From Chloroflexota bacterium (lineage in GTDB: Bacteria > Chloroflexota > UBA6077 > FW602-bin22 > JAMCWG01), in the NCBI GenBank assembly GCA_023475235.1, contig JAMCWG010000156.1, positions 1-47,669 of the forward strand: a stretch of DNA of 47,669 bases, in the 5' to 3' direction. A program made the translations under genes and the position numbers. The stretch's first letter is position 1. Every line of letters starts with the position of its first letter. The notes below the pieces were generated by a model. The model worked only from the letters and a program-made list of their open reading frames with translations, had not been told where the DNA came from and did not search any database. This document shows positions 7,569 through 14,964 of the stretch, piece after piece.

Positions 7569-9629
7569 TTACTCCAGCACGATGACCTCGAACAGGCCCA
7601 GTTCGGGCAGGGTGACCTGCGCCCGGCCGCCGACCGGCGTCAACGGCAGCCCGGCGCCCGAGACCAGTCCCCTGGCCGCGCCGAATGCCTTTGGCGCTTC
7701 TACCGACATGGTTATGTTTCGAATAGTCAGCGGCTCGTGATAGGAGCGGTCGCTGTGACCGGAGTAGTTGATCAGGTGCACCAGCAGCCGCTCCTGGCCC
7801 TCCAATTGGCCCACGGTTACCTCCACCATCGGCGGCGCATCCGTCTCCACCTGTGAGCCCCCGGCTACCCGGCGCACGGCCTCCGCCACCAGCCCCCGGT
7901 GCTCCGGCAGGCTGTGGTCGAAGAACAGCGCTCCGATGGGCCAGGTGAAGTAGGCCGTCTGACCCTTCCCGTATTGATGCCACACGAGGCCGGGCTCCCG
8001 GGTCTCGATCTCCCAGTAACATTTCTCCGGCGGTCCGTACGGTGCCGGTGGGATCATCAGCAGCGAGGGCACGGCGCCCGGCCGCCGCTCGACGTGAAGG
8101 AAGGCCCGGTCCAGGTGCACCAGCTCGGTGAGATCGAAGCCGGGCAGGTCCTCGCGGCGGTTGACGCGCAGGTAGGCGGCCCGCATCTCGCCGGGGGCCT
8201 GCCGGTGGGCGATGACCCGGCTAGCGCCCAGACACCGCAGACCCAGCTCCATCCGGGGACGTCCCTCGGCATCGTAGGCCGCCGTCTCGTAGGTGGCCAC
8301 CAGGCCGCCCCCGGCCTGCACGAAGCGGTCGAGGACCGCGCACTCCTCGTCACGCAGGGCTGCCGCATTGGGCAAGAGGAGGGCCCGGTAGCGGGCCAGA
8401 CGGCCGTCCTTCTCGGCGGCCGGCAGGTGCTCGTCGGGCAGGATGTCGAAGGGAATGTGGCTTTCCAGCAGGGCGCGGAAGAGGCCGCGCCGCTCCCGCT
8501 GGACCCTGGCCGGGCCATCCTCGCGGCCGCATAGCTCCTCGCTGCGGAGCGAGCTGATGATGGCCACCCTGGCGGCGGAGCGGAGGCCCGCGTAGTATGC
8601 CTCGTGCTCCTTGTGGAAGGTGAGCATCCGCTTCACCATCGCGTAGTTTTTGCGGTCGGGTTGGTCGGTGGTCCCCAGGACGTAGCTCCAGAGGTTGACC
8701 CCCTGCGACATATTCTGGCTCATATGCAGGCCGATGAGGCCGGGTTGCTCGGCGACGAAGCGGTAAGGGATGTCCAGGAACATCACGGCGTTGATGACCA
8801 TCGGCCGGTCGGGGTAGGCGGTGCGCGCCTCGCGGGCCGCCTCGCCCGCCCAGTAGGGCCACAGCGGCAGGGGCCGGTCCACCGCGTTGTTCACCTCGTG
8901 CATGATGACATCGGGATTGTGCCGCAGGAGCAGGCAGACCTCGGGGTTGCGGGCCTTGATGGACTGGCGGATGCGGCCGGCCAGCTCGCCCAGGTTGCGG
9001 CGGCAGAACTCCAGCCATTTGAGGAGATAGGCGGGGTTGGACCAGTCCTCCTCGGCGGGCAGGTCCATCTCGCAGAATTCCTGAAAGCGCCGCTGGCAGT
9101 GCACGCACTGGCAGATGCCGTGGTACACGCCGGCGTAGTCGGTCACGGTATAGCGGAACATATTGAAGAAGAAGCCGTCGACCGGGTAGCTGTCGAGGAC
9201 CTCGGCGATGGCCTCGAAGGATTTCTCCTGATAGTACGGCCCGCTGGGGCAGGTGGCGTAGGTGCCGTTGAAGACCTGCCGCTCGCCCTTCGGACTGACG
9301 TAGAACCAGTCGGGGTGATTCTCCAGTTGGTCGCGATGCAGCTTGGAGAAGTCCATCCGGGCCAGGAAGCGGACGCCGTGGGCGTGCGCCTCCCGGACGG
9401 CGTCGCCGATGAGGTCGCCGCCGGGCCGCCGGGCCAGCCATGGGCTGGGATGCTGGTGTGACAGCTTGGAGGGGTAGAAGGACACGATGCCGCCGGTGTT
9501 GAGCAGCCAGGTGTTAGCGCTGAAATCGAGGATGTCGGCCACGGTCTTCGGCACGTCCATAACGGCATCGATCTCGCGAATATTGGTCTGGAAGACGCGG
9601 AAGGGTTTCTCCCACCAGTGTTCGGGCAA
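7569..9629 (-). CDS. Glycosyl-hydrolase-like protein (GHL6 / beta-galactosidase trimerisation type)
   Basis: A 686-residue cytoplasmic protein without a signal peptide. Residues about 25-370 look like a TIM barrel of the hypothetical glycosyl hydrolase GHL6 type (NTGGIVSFYPS, GVRFLARMDFSKL, YPVDGFFFNMFRYTVTDY, ICQCVHCQRRFQEF). Residues about 375-570 resemble the glutamine-amidotransferase-like middle domain of GH42 enzymes (RVAIISSLRSEELCG, IPFDILPDEHL, RYRALLLPNAAALRDEECAVLDRFVQAGGGLVATYET). The four-Cys CQCVHC patch may bind metal. It probably acts on an oligosaccharide; the substrate is unknown. The start is ATG or GTG at 9627-9629 behind GGAGGTGCATC. It stands alone. Confidence 0.72.
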   Translation of the reverse strand: MPEHWWEKPFRVFQTNIREIDAVMDVPKTVADILDFSANTWLLNTGGIVSFYPSKLSHQHPSPWLARRPGGDLIGDAVREAHAHGVRFLARMDFSKLHRDQLENHPDWFYVSPKGERQVFNGTYATCPSGPYYQEKSFEAIAEVLDSYPVDGFFFNMFRYTVTDYAGVYHGICQCVHCQRRFQEFCEMDLPAEEDWSNPAYLLKWLEFCRRNLGELAGRIRQSIKARNPEVCLLLRHNPDVIMHEVNNAVDRPLPLWPYWAGEAAREARTAYPDRPMVINAVMFLDIPYRFVAEQPGLIGLHMSQNMSQGVNLWSYVLGTTDQPDRKNYAMVKRMLTFHKEHEAYYAGLRSAARVAIISSLRSEELCGREDGPARVQRERRGLFRALLESHIPFDILPDEHLPAAEKDGRLARYRALLLPNAAALRDEECAVLDRFVQAGGGLVATYETAAYDAEGRPRMELGLRCLGASRVIAHRQAPGEMRAAYLRVNRREDLPGFDLTELVHLDRAFLHVERRPGAVPSLLMIPPAPYGPPEKCYWEIETREPGLVWHQYGKGQTAYFTWPIGALFFDHSLPEHRGLVAEAVRRVAGGSQVETDAPPMVEVTVGQLEGQERLLVHLINYSGHSDRSYHEPLTIRNITMSVEAPKAFGAARGLVSGAGLPLTPVGGRAQVTLPELGLFEVIVLE

Positions 9630-10019
9630 GGATGCACCTCCTTCGGTTGCCTGGCATTAGCAGCACGGCGCACAGCGAGCTGCGCGCTGACATTCTTGCG
9701 CAGGCGAAGAAGGAATGCAAGGTGCACACCTTCGATTCGTGCGCATATGGCCCGGGGCTCGACGGCGAGCTCAGGGAAAAGGCGATCCGTTCAATGTCGA
9801 CCGGCTCCGACACGGCGGGACGCTTGTTGCTCGACTGGCGACGGTGGTATGATGTTTTCGTCAAGGCTCGTTGCTGTCGATTGTACCCCGTAGCATGTTC
9901 ATCCTCTTCGTCGCGCCATCAGTGCAGCACCTGCTTCCTGTATTGGGCGCGGACGGAGATTCCGCGTTTGGATGGGGCTGCAGATATAACAGTCACCCAG
10001 CTGCCGGATAGGAGGGGCT
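9630..10019. other. 390-base divergent intergenic region with a possible promoter
   Basis: It lies between two divergent genes. On the plus strand TTGTTG (9824-9829), an 18-base spacer and TATGAT (9848-9853) form a plausible promoter for the SnoaL gene at 10020. Overlapping open frames here show no domain and are taken as chance. Confidence 0.4.
9824..9853 (+). promoter_or_regulatory. Candidate promoter for the SnoaL-like gene
   Basis: TTGTTG, 18 bases, TATGAT. The implied leader is about 160 bases. Sequence match only. Confidence 0.35.
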
Positions 10020-10472
10020 ATGTCAGTAGAGGAAAACAAGGCCGTCGTTCGTCGCCTGATCGAGGAGGTCTGGAACAAGGGGAACCTGGCCGTAGCAGAC
10101 GAAATCATCGCTGAAGATAACATCGAGCAAATGCCCCTGCCTCCCCATCGGCTGGGCCCCCAAGAGTACAAAGAGTGGGTCGCTCGCACCCGCGCCGTGT
10201 TCCCCGATTTGCACCTCACAATCGACGATATGATCGGCGAAGGAGACAAGGTGATGGTGCGTGAGACGTGGCGTGGCACTCAGAAAGCAGCGTTTCGAAC
10301 GCTGCTGGGTGTCGACCTAACCGCAACCGGCAGGCAGGTGCGAGTGGCTCAGTTTAGCGTTTTCCGTTTGGTGAACGGAAGAATCGTAGAGTACTGGTAC
10401 CTGCAGGATGCGCTGGGGATGCTTGAGCAACTGGGCGCGCTGCCGGCTGCCAAGTTTGACATCCGGGCGTAA
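10020..10472 (+). CDS. SnoaL-like ester-cyclase-fold protein
   Basis: A 150-residue SnoaL/NTF2-like fold protein: ENKAVVRRLIEEVWNKGNLAVADEIIAEDNIEQ, then LGPQEYKEWVARTRAVFPDLHLTIDDMIGEGDKVMVRETWRGTQ, then VAQFSVFRLVNGRIVEYWYLQD. These three blocks are the standard signature. Members include polyketide cyclases and many uncharacterised small-ligand enzymes; the reaction cannot be predicted. The ATG follows GGAGGGGCT. It is followed by two more small alpha/beta proteins on the same strand, with 100 bases between, possibly one transcription unit. Confidence 0.85.
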   Translation: MSVEENKAVVRRLIEEVWNKGNLAVADEIIAEDNIEQMPLPPHRLGPQEYKEWVARTRAVFPDLHLTIDDMIGEGDKVMVRETWRGTQKAAFRTLLGVDLTATGRQVRVAQFSVFRLVNGRIVEYWYLQDALGMLEQLGALPAAKFDIRA

Positions 10473-10572
10473 AGGCTCACAGGCCTGATACCTTTGCTTT
10501 TCTCACCTCGGGCGTGAGCGCGGGCACCGCGTTTGTATAGTGCATCAGCGGTAGCAATGGAAGGAGGCAAGA

Positions 10573-10851
10573 GTGCTATTTGTCGCTTTGTGCAGAGTGA
10601 AGGCAGGAACTCGACGGGAGAGGGCCAGCCGCCGACTGCAGTGGCAGTATCCGGAGGGCGCAAAGCTGGTGGCCGAGTACTGGCTCCAGGCAGAAGACCC
10701 CAACGTAATCTCCGTTTTCGAGACGGACAGCAGCGCGGCGATTATGGCGGCACTTGGGGCGTGGGACGACGTGTTCGATATCAGCGTGTTGCCCGCTGTC
10801 ACAGCGGAGGAGGGGATGCAGATCGCCAAGCAGATGATGCAGGGTAGCTAA
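10573..10851 (+). CDS. DUF3303-like ferredoxin-fold protein
   Basis: A 92-residue protein. LFVALCRVKAGTRRERASRRLQWQYPEGAKLVAEYWLQAEDPNVISVFETDSSAAIMAALGAWDDVFDISVLPAV has the beta-alpha-beta-beta-alpha-beta order of small dimeric alpha-beta-barrel proteins and resembles DUF3303. The start is GTG at 10573 with AAGGAGG seven bases upstream. It is followed 13 bases later by the GYD-domain gene, which has the same fold type, so the pair is probably an operon. Role unknown. Confidence 0.68.
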   Translation: MLFVALCRVKAGTRRERASRRLQWQYPEGAKLVAEYWLQAEDPNVISVFETDSSAAIMAALGAWDDVFDISVLPAVTAEEGMQIAKQMMQGS

Positions 10852-10864
10852 GGAGAGCAAAGGA

Positions 10865-11158
10865 ATGCCGGGGTATATCGTTCTGTACAAGTACACGCAG
10901 CAGGGGATGGCCAACATCAAGGGCGCTCCGGAGCGGATTCCGCAGCTCAAGGCGGCTGCGGAGAAGGCCGGGATGCGCGTAGTTGGCCTCTGGATTACAC
11001 TGGGCGAGTACGATGCTGTTGGGATCTTCGACGCACCCAACGACCAGGTCATGGCCGGCGCGATGATGTCGCAGGCCAGTCAGGGGAACGTCACCACCCA
11101 GACTATGCGGGCATTCAGCGAAGACGAGTTCACACAGATCGTGAGCCGGCTGCCGTAG
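10865..11158 (+). CDS. GYD-domain protein
   Basis: A 97-residue protein: MPGYIVLYKYTQQGMANIKGAPERIPQLKAAAEKAGMRVVGLWITLGEYDAVGIFDAPND. The GEYD motif (residues 47-50) with the surrounding order is the GYD domain, a small ferredoxin-like dimeric fold common in actinobacteria, Chloroflexota and archaea. No enzymatic role is established. It is directly downstream of another protein with the same fold. Confidence 0.88.
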   Translation: MPGYIVLYKYTQQGMANIKGAPERIPQLKAAAEKAGMRVVGLWITLGEYDAVGIFDAPNDQVMAGAMMSQASQGNVTTQTMRAFSEDEFTQIVSRLP

Positions 11159-11361
11159 AAGGCGGCCAGGGCTCAACAGTTGCACATCGTTTGGCCGCGC
11201 TCACGCTGGCCCCTCAGGGCAGGAGGGGCTGCTCTTAAAATAGCGAAGCATTTTCATCCGCGGTGGTGTCCCAAAGGAACATGGGAACTTTTCATTTGAA
11301 CGGGAGGTGATGGGCTATAGTTGCAGTGACGTAACGGCAGCCGGACCAGCGGCTCGGTCAA

Positions 11362-12573
11362 TCACCGCTGACCGGGCGGCTGGTAGGCCCGCATATAGTC
11401 AAGGACCGTGGTCCCGGATAGTTGATAGGTGAACCACTGGCCCGGGTCGAGGAAGATGCCGAAGGCCGCGTAGCCGACGGCGTAGGGGTCTTTGTACATC
11501 TCGTCGGCCAGCCAGAAGTAATCCGCCGCCATTTGTTCGGCGCTGATGTTGCGCCGCTGCCAGCCCTCGACCAGCGCTGCCTCGGTGAGCACCATCTTGA
11601 CATCGTTTATGCCGGCGGCCTCCAGCGCATCGTGGACCCTGCGGTAGCGCAGCACATACCAATCGGCAGCCGGCTCACGGAAGGTGGTTGCCTTGGGGCT
11701 GGCGTAAGCGTGGATGCCGAAGTACTTGCTGGCCCGAATGGCGTCGGCGAAGTACTGCGGGTACTCCTGAATATCGATGGCGCCCGGCGCATCGTTGCCG
11801 GCCACGGCATCGATGCCATATTGATTCTTCAGCCGCTGGGCGAAGGCCACCTGGAACTCATCCCAGGCCTTGTAAGCGGCGAAATCCCCGCCGCGGACCG
11901 GCTCGTTGTAGCTCATCCACGCATCTACCAGGCCCTTGGTCGGCACAGCCAGTTGGGCGACGTAGTCGGCGAAAGCCTCGCCCCGCTGCCGGGGATTGTC
12001 CAGCGGCTGCTGATGGGCGGTCCGGCGTCCAATGATGACGGCCTTAGGGAAGAGACGCCGGACCTCGCGGATGAATTCCACGTCGGGCTCGGCGAGGAGG
12101 ATGACTCCCGGTTGGGCCCGGAACACCTCGGAGCGGATGTAGTTGCCACCTTTGTAATACACCCCCACACCCATCTTACTCTCCTTGATGATGGGCCGCT
12201 CCGGTCCCGCGGTCGGCAGGGGCGTGGGTGTAGGTGAGGGCCGCGCGGTAGGCGGGGGAGGAGGCGGCGGCTTCGGCGTGGGCGACGGCGGCACCGTCGG
12301 CGTAGCCGTTGGAGTTGGCGGAATCGAGGTGGCGGTGGACGTGGGCGGCGCTGTGCTAGTAGGAGAAGATGTGGTGGTAGGAGAAGAGGTGGCCGTGGCA
12401 AAGATTGCCGGGACGGCGGCCTCCAGGAACGTACGGCGAGCAACCCATCCCAAGCCGGCAAGCAGGAGAACGAGCATCAGTGCGAAGATGATGCGTAGTA
12501 TGATGCGTGGCTGCCAGTTTATGCCTTGCTTGAACACCGCTACATAGTAGCATCCTACTGCGCCGGTACTCAA
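11362..12573 (-). CDS. Membrane-anchored TIM-barrel (glycosidase-like) protein with Thr/Pro linker
   Basis: A 403-residue protein. Residues 23-47 (IILRIIFALMLVLLLAGLGWVA) form an N-terminal membrane anchor. Residues 60-125 are a Ser/Thr/Pro linker ending in a PKPPPPPPP run, a typical cell-surface spacer. Residues 130-400 look like a glycosidase-type barrel: MGVGVYYKGGNYIR, PGVILLAEPDVEFIREV, DAWMSYNEPVRGGD (N-E pair after strand 4, as in acid/base Glu of clan A hydrolases), VLTEAALVEGW (T-E-A at the nucleophile position) and FGIFLDPGQWF. The start is TTG at 12571-12573 or GTG at 12535; neither has a good ribosome-binding site. A mobile element begins 11 bases upstream and may have displaced its promoter. 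Confidence 0.62.
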   Translation of the reverse strand: MSTGAVGCYYVAVFKQGINWQPRIILRIIFALMLVLLLAGLGWVARRTFLEAAVPAIFATATSSPTTTSSPTSTAPPTSTATSIPPTPTATPTVPPSPTPKPPPPPPPTARPSPTPTPLPTAGPERPIIKESKMGVGVYYKGGNYIRSEVFRAQPGVILLAEPDVEFIREVRRLFPKAVIIGRRTAHQQPLDNPRQRGEAFADYVAQLAVPTKGLVDAWMSYNEPVRGGDFAAYKAWDEFQVAFAQRLKNQYGIDAVAGNDAPGAIDIQEYPQYFADAIRASKYFGIHAYASPKATTFREPAADWYVLRYRRVHDALEAAGINDVKMVLTEAALVEGWQRRNISAEQMAADYFWLADEMYKDPYAVGYAAFGIFLDPGQWFTYQLSGTTVLDYMRAYQPPGQR

Positions 12574-12578
12574 GCGCC

Positions 12579-12583
12579 GGCGT
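12579..12583. repeat. Target-site duplication, left copy (GGCGT)
   Basis: Identical to 13178-13182 on the far side of the MITE-like element. Confidence 0.75.
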
Positions 12584-13177
12584 GGTAGGGCCTTTTCAAA
12601 GTCGCCAGCCAGGAATCAGACGGCGCTTCGGTTGCCTTGCCAACGGCAGTTGACCTCACCTCCGGCCTTCGGCCACCCCTCGCCACGGCCCGCCAAAGGC
12701 GGGTCCGCCTCTGGCAGACGAGTCGTGCCCGAAGGGTATCTCGCCAAAGGCGAGTCGCCTGGGCGACCTGCGCCGGGCCGTGACGGCCCAGCGCTACGGA
12801 CCTTCGGAGACCTCTCCGCGCGCGGAGAGGTCGCCACGGCTCGCCATAGGACGAAGTCCTCGCCACGGCGAGTCGCTCGCCAGTCTCCGCAGGCGACTCG
12901 CCTCTGGCGAGAGTCGCCTCGGACACCAACTGGTCACAGAGGCGAGTCTGGCGACCTTCGGAGACCGCCTCCGGCGGGCAGGCCGCCTTCGGCAGACGAC
13001 TCGCCTCCCGCCAAGATGCCTGCGGCACTCTCGCCGTGGCGAGGGGTCGCCTTCTTTGACTGCTGGTGAGGATGGCGGGCCTGCCTATGGCAGGCGGGTC
13101 TGGCGACTGGCGAGGGGCCAGGGGGTGAGGTAAACCTCACGAGCAGCCGGATCAGCGGACTCTGAAAAGGCCCTACC
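12584..13177. mobile_element. MITE-like element packed with GC-rich mini-hairpins
   Basis: A 594-bp element bounded by 20-bp inverted repeats (12584-12603 and 13158-13177) that match at 19 of 20 positions; each end reads GGTAGGGCC then TTTTCA-A/G-AGTC inward. It is flanked by a perfect 5-bp direct repeat GGCGT (12579-12583 and 13178-13182), a target-site duplication. No plausible protein is encoded. The interior is a run of short perfect palindromes with 5-8-bp stems and 3-4-base loops, e.g. CCCGCC-aaa-GGCGGG, CTCGCC-aaa-GGCGAG, GGGCCG-tga-CGGCCC, CTCGCC-ac-GGCGAG and GCCTGCC-tat-GGCAGGC. It directly abuts the IS1182-type element. Confidence 0.82.
12697..12724 (-). repeat. Mini-hairpin core, copy 1 (inside the MITE-like element)
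   Basis: On the minus strand: GACTCGTCTGCC, AGAGGCGGAC, CCGCCT. It differs from the copies at 14033-14060 and 44874-44901 at no more than three positions. Confidence 0.8.
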
Positions 13178-13182
13178 GGCGT
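13178..13182. repeat. Target-site duplication, right copy (GGCGT)
   Basis: Identical to 12579-12583. Immediately followed by the left duplication of the neighbouring IS. Confidence 0.75.
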
Positions 13183-13188
13183 GGGCTG
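13183..13188. repeat. Target-site duplication of the IS1182-type element, left copy (GGGCTG)
   Basis: Identical to 14688-14693; it directly follows the MITE duplication. Confidence 0.7.
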
Positions 13189-14019
13189 GAGAGTGTTGAA
13201 TGGGTCCAAAGCTGAGTCTTAGTCTTCTCCGTTTGGAGACTGTTTCCGCAACCTGAACGAGTTTTCTTCACTAGGGGCGGCGCTAGTGGGTCTGTATCGC
13301 CCCTGGTGCCCCTGCTTAGCCTCGCTTAACCCATGTTTTTGCCTCTGTGTTGTTTTCGGGCACAGCTATGCCTTGGCGAGAGCCTTAACTGCCCCGTGGA
13401 AGCTCACTCTATCCAGCAGAAGGACCATCCGCTTCAAGTTCATCGCTATGGCTGTCATCAGGCTCTGCACCCTGTACTTCACTAGACCTAGATACCGGCA
13501 GCGGTCCAAACCGTGCCAACGCTTTGCCTCGGCGTTCTTCTGCTCTATCTTGTAGCGTTCCTTTAGTCCCGCTTTGTAGTCATCACTAGCCTTCAGATCT
13601 ACCCACAGCCCTTCCGGATATAGCTTGGTCCGGTAATCGTTCAGGCGTAGGGCCGAGCTTTTCCCCCGGCAGAAGAGCATCTCGTGGTTATCTCCATCGT
13701 CATAGCCCCTGTCTCCTGCGTAGACCCTCGCCTCTATGCCTGCCTGTTCGTCCTTCTGCACCAGCTCCGGAAACTGTTGCCCATCTGGCTTATTGCCGGG
13801 GGTTACCACCACCGAGGTGATGATCTCACTCTCGGCATTCACGCTCAGGTGCGCCTTATAGCCGTAGAAGTTCTTGCTCACCTTGACCGTGTTGCCATCG
13901 GTGGTGCGTACCTTTTTCCTCCCCTTGCTGCCCCAAGCAGCGTCCTCATCTCGAGGTCCCTCTCCTCGCTTCTTCCGTTCATCGTCCTTCTTCATATCCA
14001 CATCGGCGACTGTGTGCGT

Positions 14020-14077
14020 GGTCTCCAGAGGCGACTCGTCTGCCGCAGGCGGACTCGCCTCTGGCGAGCCTTTGGCG
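14020..14077. repeat. 58-bp palindromic insertion inside the transposase gene
   Basis: It lies exactly between the codons for VVDA and THTV of the transposase. Its outer arms CCAGAGGCGA and TCGCCTCTGG pair perfectly over 10 bp, and an inner GTCTGCC-GCA-GGCGGAC stem has one mismatch. At 14033-14060 it carries the 28-nt core also found at 12697-12724 and 44874-44901. Confidence 0.85.
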
Positions 14078-14311
14078 AGCATCTACCACCTGAATCTGCC
14101 CAAAGCTGATGCCCTTCTCTTTGGCTAACTGCACGATGCGCTGAAACCGAGCCTCGAAAGCTTCTGCGCCTTCTTTTTGGATAATCCGCTGTTTGAACAC
14201 AGTCAAGGTAGAATGATCAGGGGCTGACTGATTTCCGGCCAGTCCGAGGAAGTACCTTGCTGGCATGTTCTCGTTAGCAAACTCCTCCGTCTGGCGCTCG
14301 GACAGGTTGTA

Positions 14312-14368
14312 TGGTTGCTCGATGCAACCATGGTCATGCCCGTTCGTATCCAATGGGCGTGACCATGG
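14312..14368. repeat. 57-bp double-hairpin insertion inside the transposase gene
   Basis: Two adjacent palindromes: TGGTTGC-tcgat-GCAACCA (14312-14330) and 14-bp arms CCATGGTCATGCCC / GGGCGTGACCATGG (14328-14341 and 14355-14368, 13 of 14 pairing). It adds 19 in-frame residues where related transposases run directly from LLLSY into YNLSERQ. Confidence 0.72.
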
Positions 14369-14602
14369 GTAGGAGAGGAGCAGCATCTTGAAAGGTATGG
14401 CCGGATGATAGGGTACAGGGCCGTACTCTGCACCACCTTTGTAGCAATCGGTCAGGTCTTTGGTCAGTTCCTCCCAGTCGAGAAGGTCTCGCAGGCGGCG
14501 CAGGAAGTGGCCAGGCGCCACAGCCATCTCCAGATAGCCATCTCCCCAGTAGGAATTGCGACCAGACGGGCGGAAGCGGGCGGGCATAGGGCTGACCCCC
14601 AT

Positions 14603-14964
14603 AATCCAGATGCCGCTATTCTGCCCCTTTCTACACGGTCTGTCACTGCCCTCATCCCAGATTCCTGGCCTGTTGTTCAACGCTCTCGGGCTGCGGGCTT
14701 CCATTCCACGGGCAAAGCGATGTACAATAGGTGGCAAGGCGGTCGATGCTGGCATGCTAAATCTGCCATCGAGCCTTTCTGGCGGGTGGGAGGTCGAACA
14801 AAACAGGTGGTTTCGCTATGGACAGCGCGTGTGGGGCAGCATTCCCTTCAAGCATTACATCGCGAGTCACTTTCACAAGGTCCATGGAAGGTTCTCGGTC
14901 AAACCTGCCTCTCAATGGCATATGCTCCATCGAGATGAGCTGGTAAGTAAGGAAAGGAACACTG
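14603..14964. other. IS end plus intergenic leader upstream of the binding-protein gene
   Basis: 14603-14687 is the non-coding end of the IS1182-type element, and 14688-14693 is its target duplication. The remainder up to 14964 holds no convincing gene. GGAAAGGAAC at about 14950 is the ribosome-binding region of the next gene. Confidence 0.5.
14688..14693. repeat. Target-site duplication of the IS1182-type element, right copy (GGGCTG)
   Basis: Identical to 13183-13188. Confidence 0.7.

Larger units (their letters stand above)
13366..14602 (-). pseudogene. IS1182-family transposase, frameshifted by a palindromic insertion
   Basis: The N-terminal part (14602 down to about 14078) reads LEMAVAPGHFLRRLRDLLDW, YGPVPYHPAIPFKMLLLSY, NLSERQTEEFANENMPARYFLGLAGNQSAPDHSTLTVFK and GISFGQIQVVDA. 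The C-terminal part continues in another frame with THTVADVD, AAWGSKGRKKVRT, FYGYKAHLSVNAES, VYAGDRGYDDGDNHEM, YKIEQKNAEAKRWHGL and RCRYLGLVKYRVQSLM, ending at 13366. Both halves are well conserved. They are separated by a 58-bp GC-rich insert (14020-14077) that shifts the frame after VVDA. A second, in-frame insert of about 57 bp (14312-14368) splits LLLSY from YNLSERQ. The gene is therefore inactive as written. The start at 14602 or 14587 is a guess. Confidence 0.85.
13189..14687 (-). mobile_element. Degenerate IS1182-type insertion sequence
   Basis: A 1499-bp element. Imperfect 12-bp terminal inverted repeats GAGAG-T/C-GTTGAA lie at 13189-13200 and 14676-14687 (11 of 12 match). A perfect 6-bp direct repeat GGGCTG flanks it (13183-13188 and 14688-14693). 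It contains a transposase pseudogene with two palindromic insertions. Removing this element and its neighbour restores a continuous GGCGTGGGCTG chromosomal site. Confidence 0.8.

Noticed and set aside
12632-13133. Open frames across the hairpin element
   Set aside because: They arise from GC-rich repeats, shift with strand, and show no domain or ribosome-binding site.
12584-13177. CRISPR array
   Set aside because: The repeated motifs are variable palindromes without unique spacers of constant length.
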